This document shows, piece after piece, positions 25,154 to 32,159 of a stretch of DNA of 33,248 bases. The notes below the pieces were generated by a model. The model saw only the letters and a list, made by a program, of their open reading frames with translations. It did not search any database and had not been told where the DNA came from. Both the position numbers and the translations under genes were made by a program. Location of the stretch: the NCBI GenBank assembly GCA_964412895.1, contig CAYPQK010000025.1:1-33248 (forward strand), given 5' to 3'. This DNA comes from CALMRE01 sp964412895 (GTDB taxonomy: Bacteria > UBP6 > UBA1177 > JAKLFG01). The stretch's first letter is position 1, and each line of letters starts with the position of its first letter.

Positions 25154-27220
25154 TCACACTCCCAGCCACGAGATGTCGCCGATGCGCGCGGTGACGAGAG
25201 TCACGATGTCGCGGATGAGCGCGATACGGTTGCCCCGGACGGCGGGGTCCTCATCCATCACCAGCACCTTGTCGAAGAACCGGTCGATGAGCGGCTTGAG
25301 CGATATGATCGCGTGCGCCGCCCCAAGATCAGTTAAAGCAGGAGCCATTATCTCCTTCTTCACCTTCGCGAGCGCCGCATACAGCTCCTTCTCCTCGGCC
25401 GCCGTCAACTTCTTCTCGTCGATGACGCGCCCCTCGTCATCCTTCGCGTTCTTGAGGATGTTGCCGGAGCGCTTGAGCAGTTGCACCATCTCAAGGATAT
25501 CCTTTTCCTCGACCAGTTTCGCGATGGTGGCGACGCGCCGCTTCACCTCGGCCGGCACCCGCCAGCCCGCCTCGACCGCCGATTTCACCATCGGCGTCTC
25601 GTAGGGGAATATCGCGTAGTAGCGCTGTTTCATGAAGTCGGCGAGGTCGTTGACATCGAGTTTCAGTTTCGCGCTGTGCGCCGAAACGAGTCCGGCGGCA
25701 TGGGCGAAAAGTTCCTCGATATCGAGCGCGATGCCCCGTTCGGCCGCTATCTGAAGAAGGCCGATGGCGTTGCGCCGTATCGCGAACTTGTCCTTGGCGC
25801 CGGTCGGTTTCATCCCCGCCATGAAGCCGCCGACTATCGTGTCGGTCTTGTCGGCGAGCGCGAGCACCGCGCCGCGCACCGTTTCGGGGAGACGGTCGCC
25901 CGAGAAACGCGGCAGGTAGTGTTCCTCCAGCGCCTGCGCGGTCACGGCATCAAGCCCCGCGTTGAGGGCATAATAACGGCCCATCGTCCCTTGCAGTTCG
26001 GGGAACTCGAAGACGACGCCGGTGATGAGATCGTTCTTGATGAGGAGCGCCGCCTTGGCCGCCGCGTCGGCCTCTTTCGCGTCGAGTCCGAAGTACCGTT
26101 CGCCGATAAAACGGGCCAGTTTCGCGGTCCGTTCCACCTTGTCGCGGTAGGAGCCGAGTTCCTTCTGGAACATCATGCCGGAAAGTTTTTCGGTGAGCCC
26201 CGCGAAGTCCTTCTTGCGGTCGTCGTAGTAGTAGAACGCCGCATCCGATAGCCGCGCCGCGACCACCTTCTCGCACCCTTTCACTACTACTTTGGGATCG
26301 GTCGGGGCGTTGTTGAGGAACGATATGAACTGCGGCAGGAGTTCGTGCCGGTCGGAGCGGTAGATGGTAAAATAGCGCTGATTCTCTTTAAGGACCAGCG
26401 ATATCAGTTCGGGCGGCAGATCGGCGTTTTTCGCCGGGATGGTGCCGACGACCGCCACCGGCCGTTCGGTCATGTTGGCGACCTCTTCGACCAGCTCCTC
26501 GTCGACGCCGTCGTTCCCCTTAAGGTCGCGGGCGATGCGCTGGACCTCGGCGCGGATGAAGAGGGCCCGCTTCTCGTGCTCGACGATGACCGACGCTTTT
26601 TCAAGCGCCGCGACATAGGTGGCGAAGGTGACCGGCACGGCGCCGGGGGCCATGAAGCGGTGGCCGAAGGAGGTTTTCCCGTAGGCGATGCCGTGGAACG
26701 ACCGCTCCACCGGCTTGTCGTCGATGAGGCAGAGGAGCCACCGGATCGGCCGCGCGAACGACAGGTCGCCGTCGCCCCAGCGCATCGATTTCGGGAAGGG
26801 CATGGTGGAAAGAAGCGTATCGAGCATCTCGACGATGATGTCGTTCACGGGACGGCCCGGTTCGACATGCCAGCCGGTGATGAGTTCACCCTTGCCGTCG
26901 GCCGACTGCTCAAAGGTATATTCGGTGATGTTGTATTTCTTGAGGAACGCCTCGCCCGCTTTGCCCAGTTTCCCGTCGGCGCCGACCGCCACCTTCTTGG
27001 GCGCCCCCTGCACCTTCTCGCGCAGTTCGGGCTGGGTCGCCGGGAAACCGCCCAGATTCAGGGCGATACGGGAACAAGTGCTGAACACCTCGACGGTCGC
27101 CGGGGCGATGCGCGCCGCGGTCATCCGTTCCACCATCTGGGTTTTCAGGTGCTCGGCCGCCGGGATGATGAAGGATTGCGGGAATTCCTCGAAACCGATC
27201 TCAAACAGCAGGTTGGTCAT
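25154..27220 (-). CDS. glyS: Glycine-tRNA ligase beta subunit
   Basis: A 688-aa protein, the same length as the E. coli beta subunit (689 aa). The beginning LLFEIGFEEFP is characteristic, followed by KSMRWGDGDLSFARPIRWLLCL, TERPVAVVGTIP, LISLVLKENQRYF and the DKTDTIVGGF HD-like block, with a C-terminal anticodon-binding region. With the alpha subunit GlyQ it charges tRNA-Gly; the beta subunit mainly binds the tRNA. glyQ, usually immediately upstream, is not in the window; an Lgt-like gene stands there and overlaps the glyS start by 20 nt. ATG at 27220 has GAGG at about 6 nt. Identification is firm. An alpha-beta enzyme type, rather than the alpha2 type, is thereby indicated for this organism. 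Confidence 0.97.
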   Translation of the reverse strand: MTNLLFEIGFEEFPQSFIIPAAEHLKTQMVERMTAARIAPATVEVFSTCSRIALNLGGFPATQPELREKVQGAPKKVAVGADGKLGKAGEAFLKKYNITEYTFEQSADGKGELITGWHVEPGRPVNDIIVEMLDTLLSTMPFPKSMRWGDGDLSFARPIRWLLCLIDDKPVERSFHGIAYGKTSFGHRFMAPGAVPVTFATYVAALEKASVIVEHEKRALFIRAEVQRIARDLKGNDGVDEELVEEVANMTERPVAVVGTIPAKNADLPPELISLVLKENQRYFTIYRSDRHELLPQFISFLNNAPTDPKVVVKGCEKVVAARLSDAAFYYYDDRKKDFAGLTEKLSGMMFQKELGSYRDKVERTAKLARFIGERYFGLDAKEADAAAKAALLIKNDLITGVVFEFPELQGTMGRYYALNAGLDAVTAQALEEHYLPRFSGDRLPETVRGAVLALADKTDTIVGGFMAGMKPTGAKDKFAIRRNAIGLLQIAAERGIALDIEELFAHAAGLVSAHSAKLKLDVNDLADFMKQRYYAIFPYETPMVKSAVEAGWRVPAEVKRRVATIAKLVEEKDILEMVQLLKRSGNILKNAKDDEGRVIDEKKLTAAEEKELYAALAKVKKEIMAPALTDLGAAHAIISLKPLIDRFFDKVLVMDEDPAVRGNRIALIRDIVTLVTARIGDISWLGV

Positions 27221-28100
27221 GGGGGGCCTCTATCGTATGTTGTTTTCTGATCATACGGATGCGGATGATGATAAGGATGGTCGCGACGGTGATCGCGATC
27301 CACTGCGAGGTGGAGAATATCCAGAAACCGCCGCGTCTATCGATGCGGAGGAACTCGATGCAGAAACGGGCGATAGCGTGGAACATCAGGGCATGCCACG
27401 CGAAGTAGCCGGTCCAGAGCTGGTCGGCCTTGCGCAGGCGGAACAGGAGGAACAGGAATATCGAACCGCTCGTGCAGACCTCGATGAGTTGCGTCGGGAT
27501 GAGCGGCGGGGTCTCCATGAAACGCGACTCGATGAGCCCCTGCCGGAAGAGGCCGCCCGCGGCGGCCGAGCGGCCCGGGAAGACCTGTCCGAAGGTCTCG
27601 CTGATGGCGCCGTAACAGCACCCCTGCAGGTAACAACCGACGCGGCCGATCGACGACATCATATAAAAGGTGAACACGACGATATCGTAGGTCCGGACGA
27701 TGTAGAGCCACCGGTCGCGGCCGCGGTAGAGGAAATAGCCGAACAGCGTCCCGCCGGCCAGCCCCATAAGTATCCCGCCGTAGAAGACCTGCCCCCCCTT
27801 CCACGGCATCAGGAACTCCTGCTTGAGGAGCGCTAGGAACCCCGTGGTGCGGACCAGCGATATATACTCGTCCAGCTTCTCGTCGAAAATGATGTGAAAG
27901 AGTTTCGATCCGAGGACACCGGTGTAGAACATCCAGACCTGATTGATGTACATCTTCTTGAGATCTATCTTGATGAAGCGGGTCACCAGATAGGTGATGG
28001 GGATCGCCAGTATGAACGGTATCCACTCGAACACCGAGTAGGAATCCCACCCTCTGATGCCGAGCAGGTCCCATACGGGCTGGAAAAAACGGGGATTCAT
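27201..28100 (-). CDS. Lgt-like prolipoprotein diacylglyceryl transferase (divergent)
   Basis: A 299-aa inner-membrane protein with about seven hydrophobic helices. Lgt moves diacylglycerol from phosphatidylglycerol to the lipobox Cys of prolipoproteins. Visible family-like blocks are GQVFYGGILMG (the region of E. coli His103, here Tyr), GRVGCYLQGCCYG (the Lgt signature region), IPTQLIEV (compare HPSQLYE) and ARFCIEFLR, retaining the Arg and Glu of the last signature. The paired Cys in the signature block and the Tyr replacement mark a divergent branch also seen in other phyla. Its stop overlaps glyS by 20 nt and its start is 7 nt after the arylsulfotransferase-like gene. It may be the genome's main Lgt or a paralogue; the window cannot decide. 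Confidence 0.75.
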   Translation of the reverse strand: MNPRFFQPVWDLLGIRGWDSYSVFEWIPFILAIPITYLVTRFIKIDLKKMYINQVWMFYTGVLGSKLFHIIFDEKLDEYISLVRTTGFLALLKQEFLMPWKGGQVFYGGILMGLAGGTLFGYFLYRGRDRWLYIVRTYDIVVFTFYMMSSIGRVGCYLQGCCYGAISETFGQVFPGRSAAAGGLFRQGLIESRFMETPPLIPTQLIEVCTSGSIFLFLLFRLRKADQLWTGYFAWHALMFHAIARFCIEFLRIDRRGGFWIFSTSQWIAITVATILIIIRIRMIRKQHTIEAPHDQPAV

Positions 28101-28107
28101 GTCGCTC

Positions 28108-29901
28108 TCACCTCTTCACCGGCTGTAGATAACCGTCGGGGTAGAGCGACGGTTGTCGGGATGCACGGTGGACCATCCACCCGTGCGAACTATTGGAAAG
28201 ATCGTCCAGCCGCACCTCGAAGAGCACCTCCGGCGTCGCGGTACGGGTCACCTCGATGATGCGGGCGGCCGAGAAGGCGTTCTGCTGGGTATTGGTCGGC
28301 GTGCCGGCGGCGTCCTTGAGTATCGCGCCGAAGGAGACGAGCACCGTATCGCTTTCGGGATGATATTCGACATCGCCCAATAGCGGCGTGTAGATGCGCT
28401 CGTCACCGGTCGGCCCCCACTCCCACACCTGCGAAACGGTCATGTTCGTTTCGTCCACCGCGAACTCGACCGCGCGGCTCCGGCTGTCGGCCGCCGCCGT
28501 GGGCGCATCGTAAGGCATCGCGTGAAAATTGCCGTTGTCGTACAGGATGAAATGGCCGTCGGGCATCGGTTTGGGGTTATGCTGATACCAGTTCCAATCG
28601 AACGGCGCTCCCTGCGGCGCGAGGAGATACGGGAGGAATTCAGCGCTCCACCCGTCGTGGGTGCCGAGTATCCAGCGCAGTGTCCCGGTCGCATGATCGA
28701 ACTTGACCACGCACGACTGGTGCCGCACCGATACCACCACGCTGTCATCCCCCGCCAGATAGGTGACATAGTTCGCATGACTCCACTGGGCCACCGGCTT
28801 GACCGACATGAACCCTATCCGCGACGGATCGAGCATCTCCTTGAGCGGCCACCACTCGACGATCTGTCCGTCGGGGGCGAACTCTAGGATATCGTCGTAG
28901 GTGACGGTCGTAGTGGCGGTCGGCGCGTCGGGATCGGTCTCGCTGGTCGGGTACCCGGCGGTCTGCTCGGTATGGTTGGTGAGCGCCAGTATGTCGCCCG
29001 ACGGCATCATTTCGACCGCATGATGGAAATTGGGGACCGCCACCGCGGTGAGTTCGTCCGAAAGGTCCTGCTGGGTCTCCCAACCCGCGACCAGATCGCC
29101 GAAACGGTCGATGATCAGCAGTTTGGGGTTGAACTGGATGAATATGCCGCCGCCGTCGGGGAACGAGAGTCCGTGCATCGGGACATCGCCCTTGAAGAAC
29201 CAGACGACCCGCCCCTTCTCATCGAGCGCGACAAGGGCGCTGCCGAAGGCCTCGACCCCGGGATTGGCCCCCTGCATGCGGGTCACCACGATGAAGGTGA
29301 CGCCCGGCGCCATTTTTTCGGGGGCGGCAAGGGTCGCGGCGATGAGGGGGAAATTGTCGGGCAGGGAGGGCGCCGTGAGCGGAAAAAGGTCCGGATGGGT
29401 CGTCGTCGTGCCCGCCACATCGGTGGCCAAGACGCGGACGGTATAGCTCTCTCCCGGCAGAAGCCCGAGTATCGGATGGCGGTGGGTCGTCCCGAGCGGC
29501 GAAAAAGCCAGTTCGCGCGCCCCGTCGGGGCCGGTCAGGGTCAGGGATACGCGCGTCGGAACGGCGGTTGAAAGCTCGACCACGCCGGTCAGCGGCGCAA
29601 GGCCGTTCGGATTCATTTTGACCACCGGCCCGGCGGTGAAGAGGACGGGATCGGCGTCGGGGATCAGCGTTTCATCGGATGGGTCAGGCTGATCGGAACC
29701 TTCGACATCGCTACCTTCGACTTCGCTCAGGTCGGGCAGGTCAGGCTGATCGGTCTGGTCCGACTGATCTAGCAGGTCTGACATGTCCGACTGGTCCGAC
29801 TGGTCGGTGTCGGCCAGCGGCTTCGACGCACCGCCGCCGCACGAGAAAAGGAAAAAGACGGTCACGCCGATAAGCGATGTCGAACAGAACGGTCGCAACA
29901 A
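28108..29901 (-). CDS. Arylsulfotransferase (ASST)-like lipoprotein
   Basis: A 597-aa predicted lipoprotein: lipobox LFSC with Cys21, then an Asp/Ser/Gln-rich repetitive tether (about 28-75, units such as DQSDQSDMSD), a beta-sandwich domain (about 80-165) and a beta-propeller-like catalytic part of the PF05935 type. The catalytic His of PAPS-independent arylsulfotransferases fits His394 in VRHQSCVVKFD, followed by WILG and then DWNWYQHNPKPMPDGHFILYDNG. Known members transfer sulfate between phenols in the periplasm. Start is TTG at 29901 (a second TTG follows), about 10 nt after GGAG; the promoter at 29931-29959 fits it. It leads the operon with the Lgt-like gene and glyS. Family assignment is good; substrate is unknown and the surface-tether form is unusual compared with soluble AssT. 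Confidence 0.85.
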   Translation of the reverse strand: MLRPFCSTSLIGVTVFFLFSCGGGASKPLADTDQSDQSDMSDLLDQSDQTDQPDLPDLSEVEGSDVEGSDQPDPSDETLIPDADPVLFTAGPVVKMNPNGLAPLTGVVELSTAVPTRVSLTLTGPDGARELAFSPLGTTHRHPILGLLPGESYTVRVLATDVAGTTTTHPDLFPLTAPSLPDNFPLIAATLAAPEKMAPGVTFIVVTRMQGANPGVEAFGSALVALDEKGRVVWFFKGDVPMHGLSFPDGGGIFIQFNPKLLIIDRFGDLVAGWETQQDLSDELTAVAVPNFHHAVEMMPSGDILALTNHTEQTAGYPTSETDPDAPTATTTVTYDDILEFAPDGQIVEWWPLKEMLDPSRIGFMSVKPVAQWSHANYVTYLAGDDSVVVSVRHQSCVVKFDHATGTLRWILGTHDGWSAEFLPYLLAPQGAPFDWNWYQHNPKPMPDGHFILYDNGNFHAMPYDAPTAAADSRSRAVEFAVDETNMTVSQVWEWGPTGDERIYTPLLGDVEYHPESDTVLVSFGAILKDAAGTPTNTQQNAFSAARIIEVTRTATPEVLFEVRLDDLSNSSHGWMVHRASRQPSLYPDGYLQPVKR

Positions 29902-29930
29902 AGAGGATCGTCTCCAAAGTTTCGCCCGCG

Positions 29931-29959
29931 ATGATAGCCGTACCGTACCGCGAAGTCAA
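29931..29959 (-). promoter_or_regulatory. Sigma70-type promoter for the ASST-Lgt-glyS operon
   Basis: On the minus strand, TTGACT (29959-29954) and TATCAT (29936-29931) are spaced by exactly 17 nt, each matching consensus at 5 of 6 positions. The start near 29924 gives a leader of about 23 nt before the TTG start codon at 29901. Confidence 0.65.
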
Positions 29960-30000
29960 GAGATGCGGGCGCGCTCCCTATAAAAAATACCTTCATTTTC

Positions 30001-30028
30001 TTGAGAAATATCGTGAAGCGGTTAGACT
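30001..30028 (+). promoter_or_regulatory. Sigma70-type promoter for the CBM9-like lipoprotein gene
   Basis: TTGAGA (30001-30006) and TAGACT (30023-30028) are spaced by 16 nt. The leader of about 27 nt includes GGGAGGG ahead of the ATG at 30063. It is divergent from the promoter at 29931-29959; the 161-nt intergenic region holds nothing else I can identify. Confidence 0.45.
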
Positions 30029-30062
30029 GCCGACGATGTATGGTCAAATACGGGAGGGTTTC

Positions 30063-31253
30063 ATGAAGAAGATCGTCTTACTGGTCGTTCTGTTGGTCGC
30101 CGCCGCCTGCTCGAAGCCGGCTGGCGTGGTGAAGGAAAGCGAGATACCGGTGTTCGCGCAGAAGGTCAACGCATCGTTCGACGACGGCGCGGCCGAGCTT
30201 ATTTCCTTCTACACCGAGCCGCTCAAGCCGCAGCACGGCCAGAGCTTCAAGGTGGTATCGTTCTGGCGTTTCAAGAAACAGCTCTCCGACGGATGGAAGA
30301 TGTTCTTCCATTTCGAAGACCCGGCGGGCGAACAGATATTCGTCTACGATCATCCCTTCGCCGACGGCCGCATAAAAGAACTGCCGCTGGGCGACATCAT
30401 CCGCGACGACGCCGCCATCAAGGAACTGCCGGTATGGTTCGACAGCGACAAGATGATCGTCCACGCGGGCTTCTTCAAGGGGAACGACCGCATGACGCCG
30501 GAACCGGCGCTCGACGACGGCAAAAAACGGGCGAAACTGCCCCCGGTCGAGATATCCAAGCCGAAACTGGTCAAAAAGCAGATGAAGGTCTTCGCGGTGG
30601 CGGGCGAATCGCGCAACCAGATAAAGATCGACGGCAAACTGAAGGAAAGCTACTGGCAGAACGCGCAGACCGGCGGCAAGTTCTGGCTCACCAGCGGCGA
30701 GAACATGGCGCAGAAGCAAACCAATGTCCTGACCGCGATGGACGAGAAGTTCCTCTACATCGCTTTCGACTGCGAGGACGACGATGTCTACGCGACGCTC
30801 AAGAACAACGACGACAAGATATACGATCACGACGATGTGGTCGAGGTGTTCATCGACGGCGACGGCGACAAGGATGAATACTGGGAGATGCAGGTGAGCG
30901 CCGCCGGGGTCAAGTTCGACAGCTCGTTCAAGGGCGGGCCGCGGAAGAATCAGGATGTCGCGTGGGATTCGGGCATCAAGTACGCCGTGCAGGTCGACGG
31001 CACCATCAACAAGTCGGACGACACCGACAAGGGGTGGAGCGCCGAGATCGCGATACCGTGGGCGACAATCGCCGATTCGGTCAACATACCGCCGAAGGAC
31101 AACGATGTCTGGAAGGTCTATTTCTACCGCATCGACCGCAACGGCAACGGCAAAAAAGCCGAATTCTCGGCGTGGGTGCCGCCCTACAAGAGCGACTTCC
31201 ACTATCTGCGTTTCATGGGCGACCTGATATTCGTGTATGAAGAGATACTTTAG
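30063..31253 (+). CDS. Lipoprotein with C-terminal CBM9/DOMON-like domain
   Basis: A 396-aa predicted lipoprotein, lipobox AAAC with Cys16. The N-terminal half (about 30-170) looks like an immunoglobulin-like beta domain (MFFHFEDPAGEQIF, YDHPFADGRI). The C-terminal half (about 185-390) resembles carbohydrate-binding module family 9: IDGKLKESYWQNA, FLYIAFDCEDDDV, DHDDVVEVFIDGDGD, GWSAEIAIPWATI and RIDRNGNG. These domains bind sugars or ligands and also occur in extracellular redox proteins. ATG at 30063 with GGGAGGG upstream is chosen; an in-frame upstream extension from 29877 lacks character and would bury the signal. It overlaps the next gene by 17 nt. Role is unknown; carbohydrate recognition at the outer membrane is plausible. 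Confidence 0.8.
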   Translation: MKKIVLLVVLLVAAACSKPAGVVKESEIPVFAQKVNASFDDGAAELISFYTEPLKPQHGQSFKVVSFWRFKKQLSDGWKMFFHFEDPAGEQIFVYDHPFADGRIKELPLGDIIRDDAAIKELPVWFDSDKMIVHAGFFKGNDRMTPEPALDDGKKRAKLPPVEISKPKLVKKQMKVFAVAGESRNQIKIDGKLKESYWQNAQTGGKFWLTSGENMAQKQTNVLTAMDEKFLYIAFDCEDDDVYATLKNNDDKIYDHDDVVEVFIDGDGDKDEYWEMQVSAAGVKFDSSFKGGPRKNQDVAWDSGIKYAVQVDGTINKSDDTDKGWSAEIAIPWATIADSVNIPPKDNDVWKVYFYRIDRNGNGKKAEFSAWVPPYKSDFHYLRFMGDLIFVYEEIL

Positions 31254-32058
31254 ACCCTTCACCGCCCTGCTTGCCGCGCTTCTCCTCTGCGGCTTCTTCG
31301 CCGCGCAGGGGGCCGACCGCTATACCGACAGCCGCAAAAAGATACTCGAAGGGCGTATCAAGGGAGAACTGGCCGAGATAGAACGCCGCCTCGCCACGGC
31401 GCGGGGACAGCACGACGCGGCGGCGCGGAAATACCTTGCCAGTCTGTCGGCCCACAAGAAACTGCAACTGCTGGAACGGTCGGCAAGCTACCACAAGGAG
31501 CATTGCCTCTGGTTCGACGACGAATGCCGCCGGCTCTACGATATGACGCTGGTCTACCTCGACAGCGAGATAGCGCTCCTCGAGGAACGGATGGCGCCGG
31601 AACGGAGCGAAGCGCTCGCGGCGGCCACCGACCACGCCGCCCTGAAGGAACGGCGGGAGATGATCGGCAACGCGACCTTCACCGACGCCCTGCCCGATGC
31701 CACGGTGTACGAGATCGCCGAATTGCGCGGCCTGTACCACTGCGTCAGCGTGGAGGGATGGAACACGGCGCGCGGCGTATTCGTGGAGACCGACGAACAT
31801 TTCGACCTCCCCTTCCCCGCCGAGGTGGTGGCGGTGCACCGCGAGCGGAACGCATCCTTCATCGCGGCCTCTTTCCGCGATGTGGTCATCCAGTACGCCT
31901 ACGCCGGCGACCCGGCCTTTTTCCCGGGCGAGATCGCGCCCGCCTACACCCCGTTCTTCGACGATCCCTCCGGCAATCCGGTCGTCCCCGGCACGGTGCT
32001 CATCAGCCTCCTGCGCAAGGAACAGTTCGTCGACCCGTCGTTCCTGTGCCACCGCTGA
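31237..32058 (+). CDS. Secreted coiled-coil protein of unknown function
   Basis: A 273-aa protein with a type I signal peptide (about 1-26, ending AAQGA), then a long helical segment (about 30-150) rich in Lys, Glu, Arg and Leu that should form a coiled coil, and a C-terminal beta-rich region (about 155-273). The order helical coil plus beta domain recalls EnvC-like factors, whose degenerate LytM domains regulate amidases, and HFDLPFPAEVVAV faintly resembles the opening of an M23 domain, but no catalytic HxH is present. I do not claim membership. The start overlaps the CBM9-like lipoprotein gene by 17 nt, indicating a two-gene operon. It has no strong ribosome site, consistent with coupling to the upstream gene. 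Localisation in the periplasm is likely. Confidence 0.65.
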   Translation: MKRYFRPFTALLAALLLCGFFAAQGADRYTDSRKKILEGRIKGELAEIERRLATARGQHDAAARKYLASLSAHKKLQLLERSASYHKEHCLWFDDECRRLYDMTLVYLDSEIALLEERMAPERSEALAAATDHAALKERREMIGNATFTDALPDATVYEIAELRGLYHCVSVEGWNTARGVFVETDEHFDLPFPAEVVAVHRERNASFIAASFRDVVIQYAYAGDPAFFPGEIAPAYTPFFDDPSGNPVVPGTVLISLLRKEQFVDPSFLCHR

Positions 32059-32081
32059 ACAGCCGATAACTCTTTTTTCAG

Positions 32082-32110
32082 TTGACATTCCACCCCTTTT
32101 CCATTATTAT
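32082..32110 (+). promoter_or_regulatory. Sigma70-type promoter for the repeat-rich lipoprotein gene
   Basis: A perfect TTGACA (32082-32087) is followed after 17 nt by TATTAT (32105-32110). It is the best consensus match in the window. The predicted start near 32117 gives a leader of about 43 nt with GGGAGAAGG before the ATG at 32160. Confidence 0.75.
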
Positions 32111-32159
32111 TTCACCCGTACATAAGGGTAGCTGTTCCGTAACGATCAGGGAGAAGGTC

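Noticed and set aside
31237..32058. M23 (LytM) peptidase
   Set aside because: Only a faint resemblance at HFDLPFP was seen; the HxxxD spacing is wrong and the HxH pair is missing.
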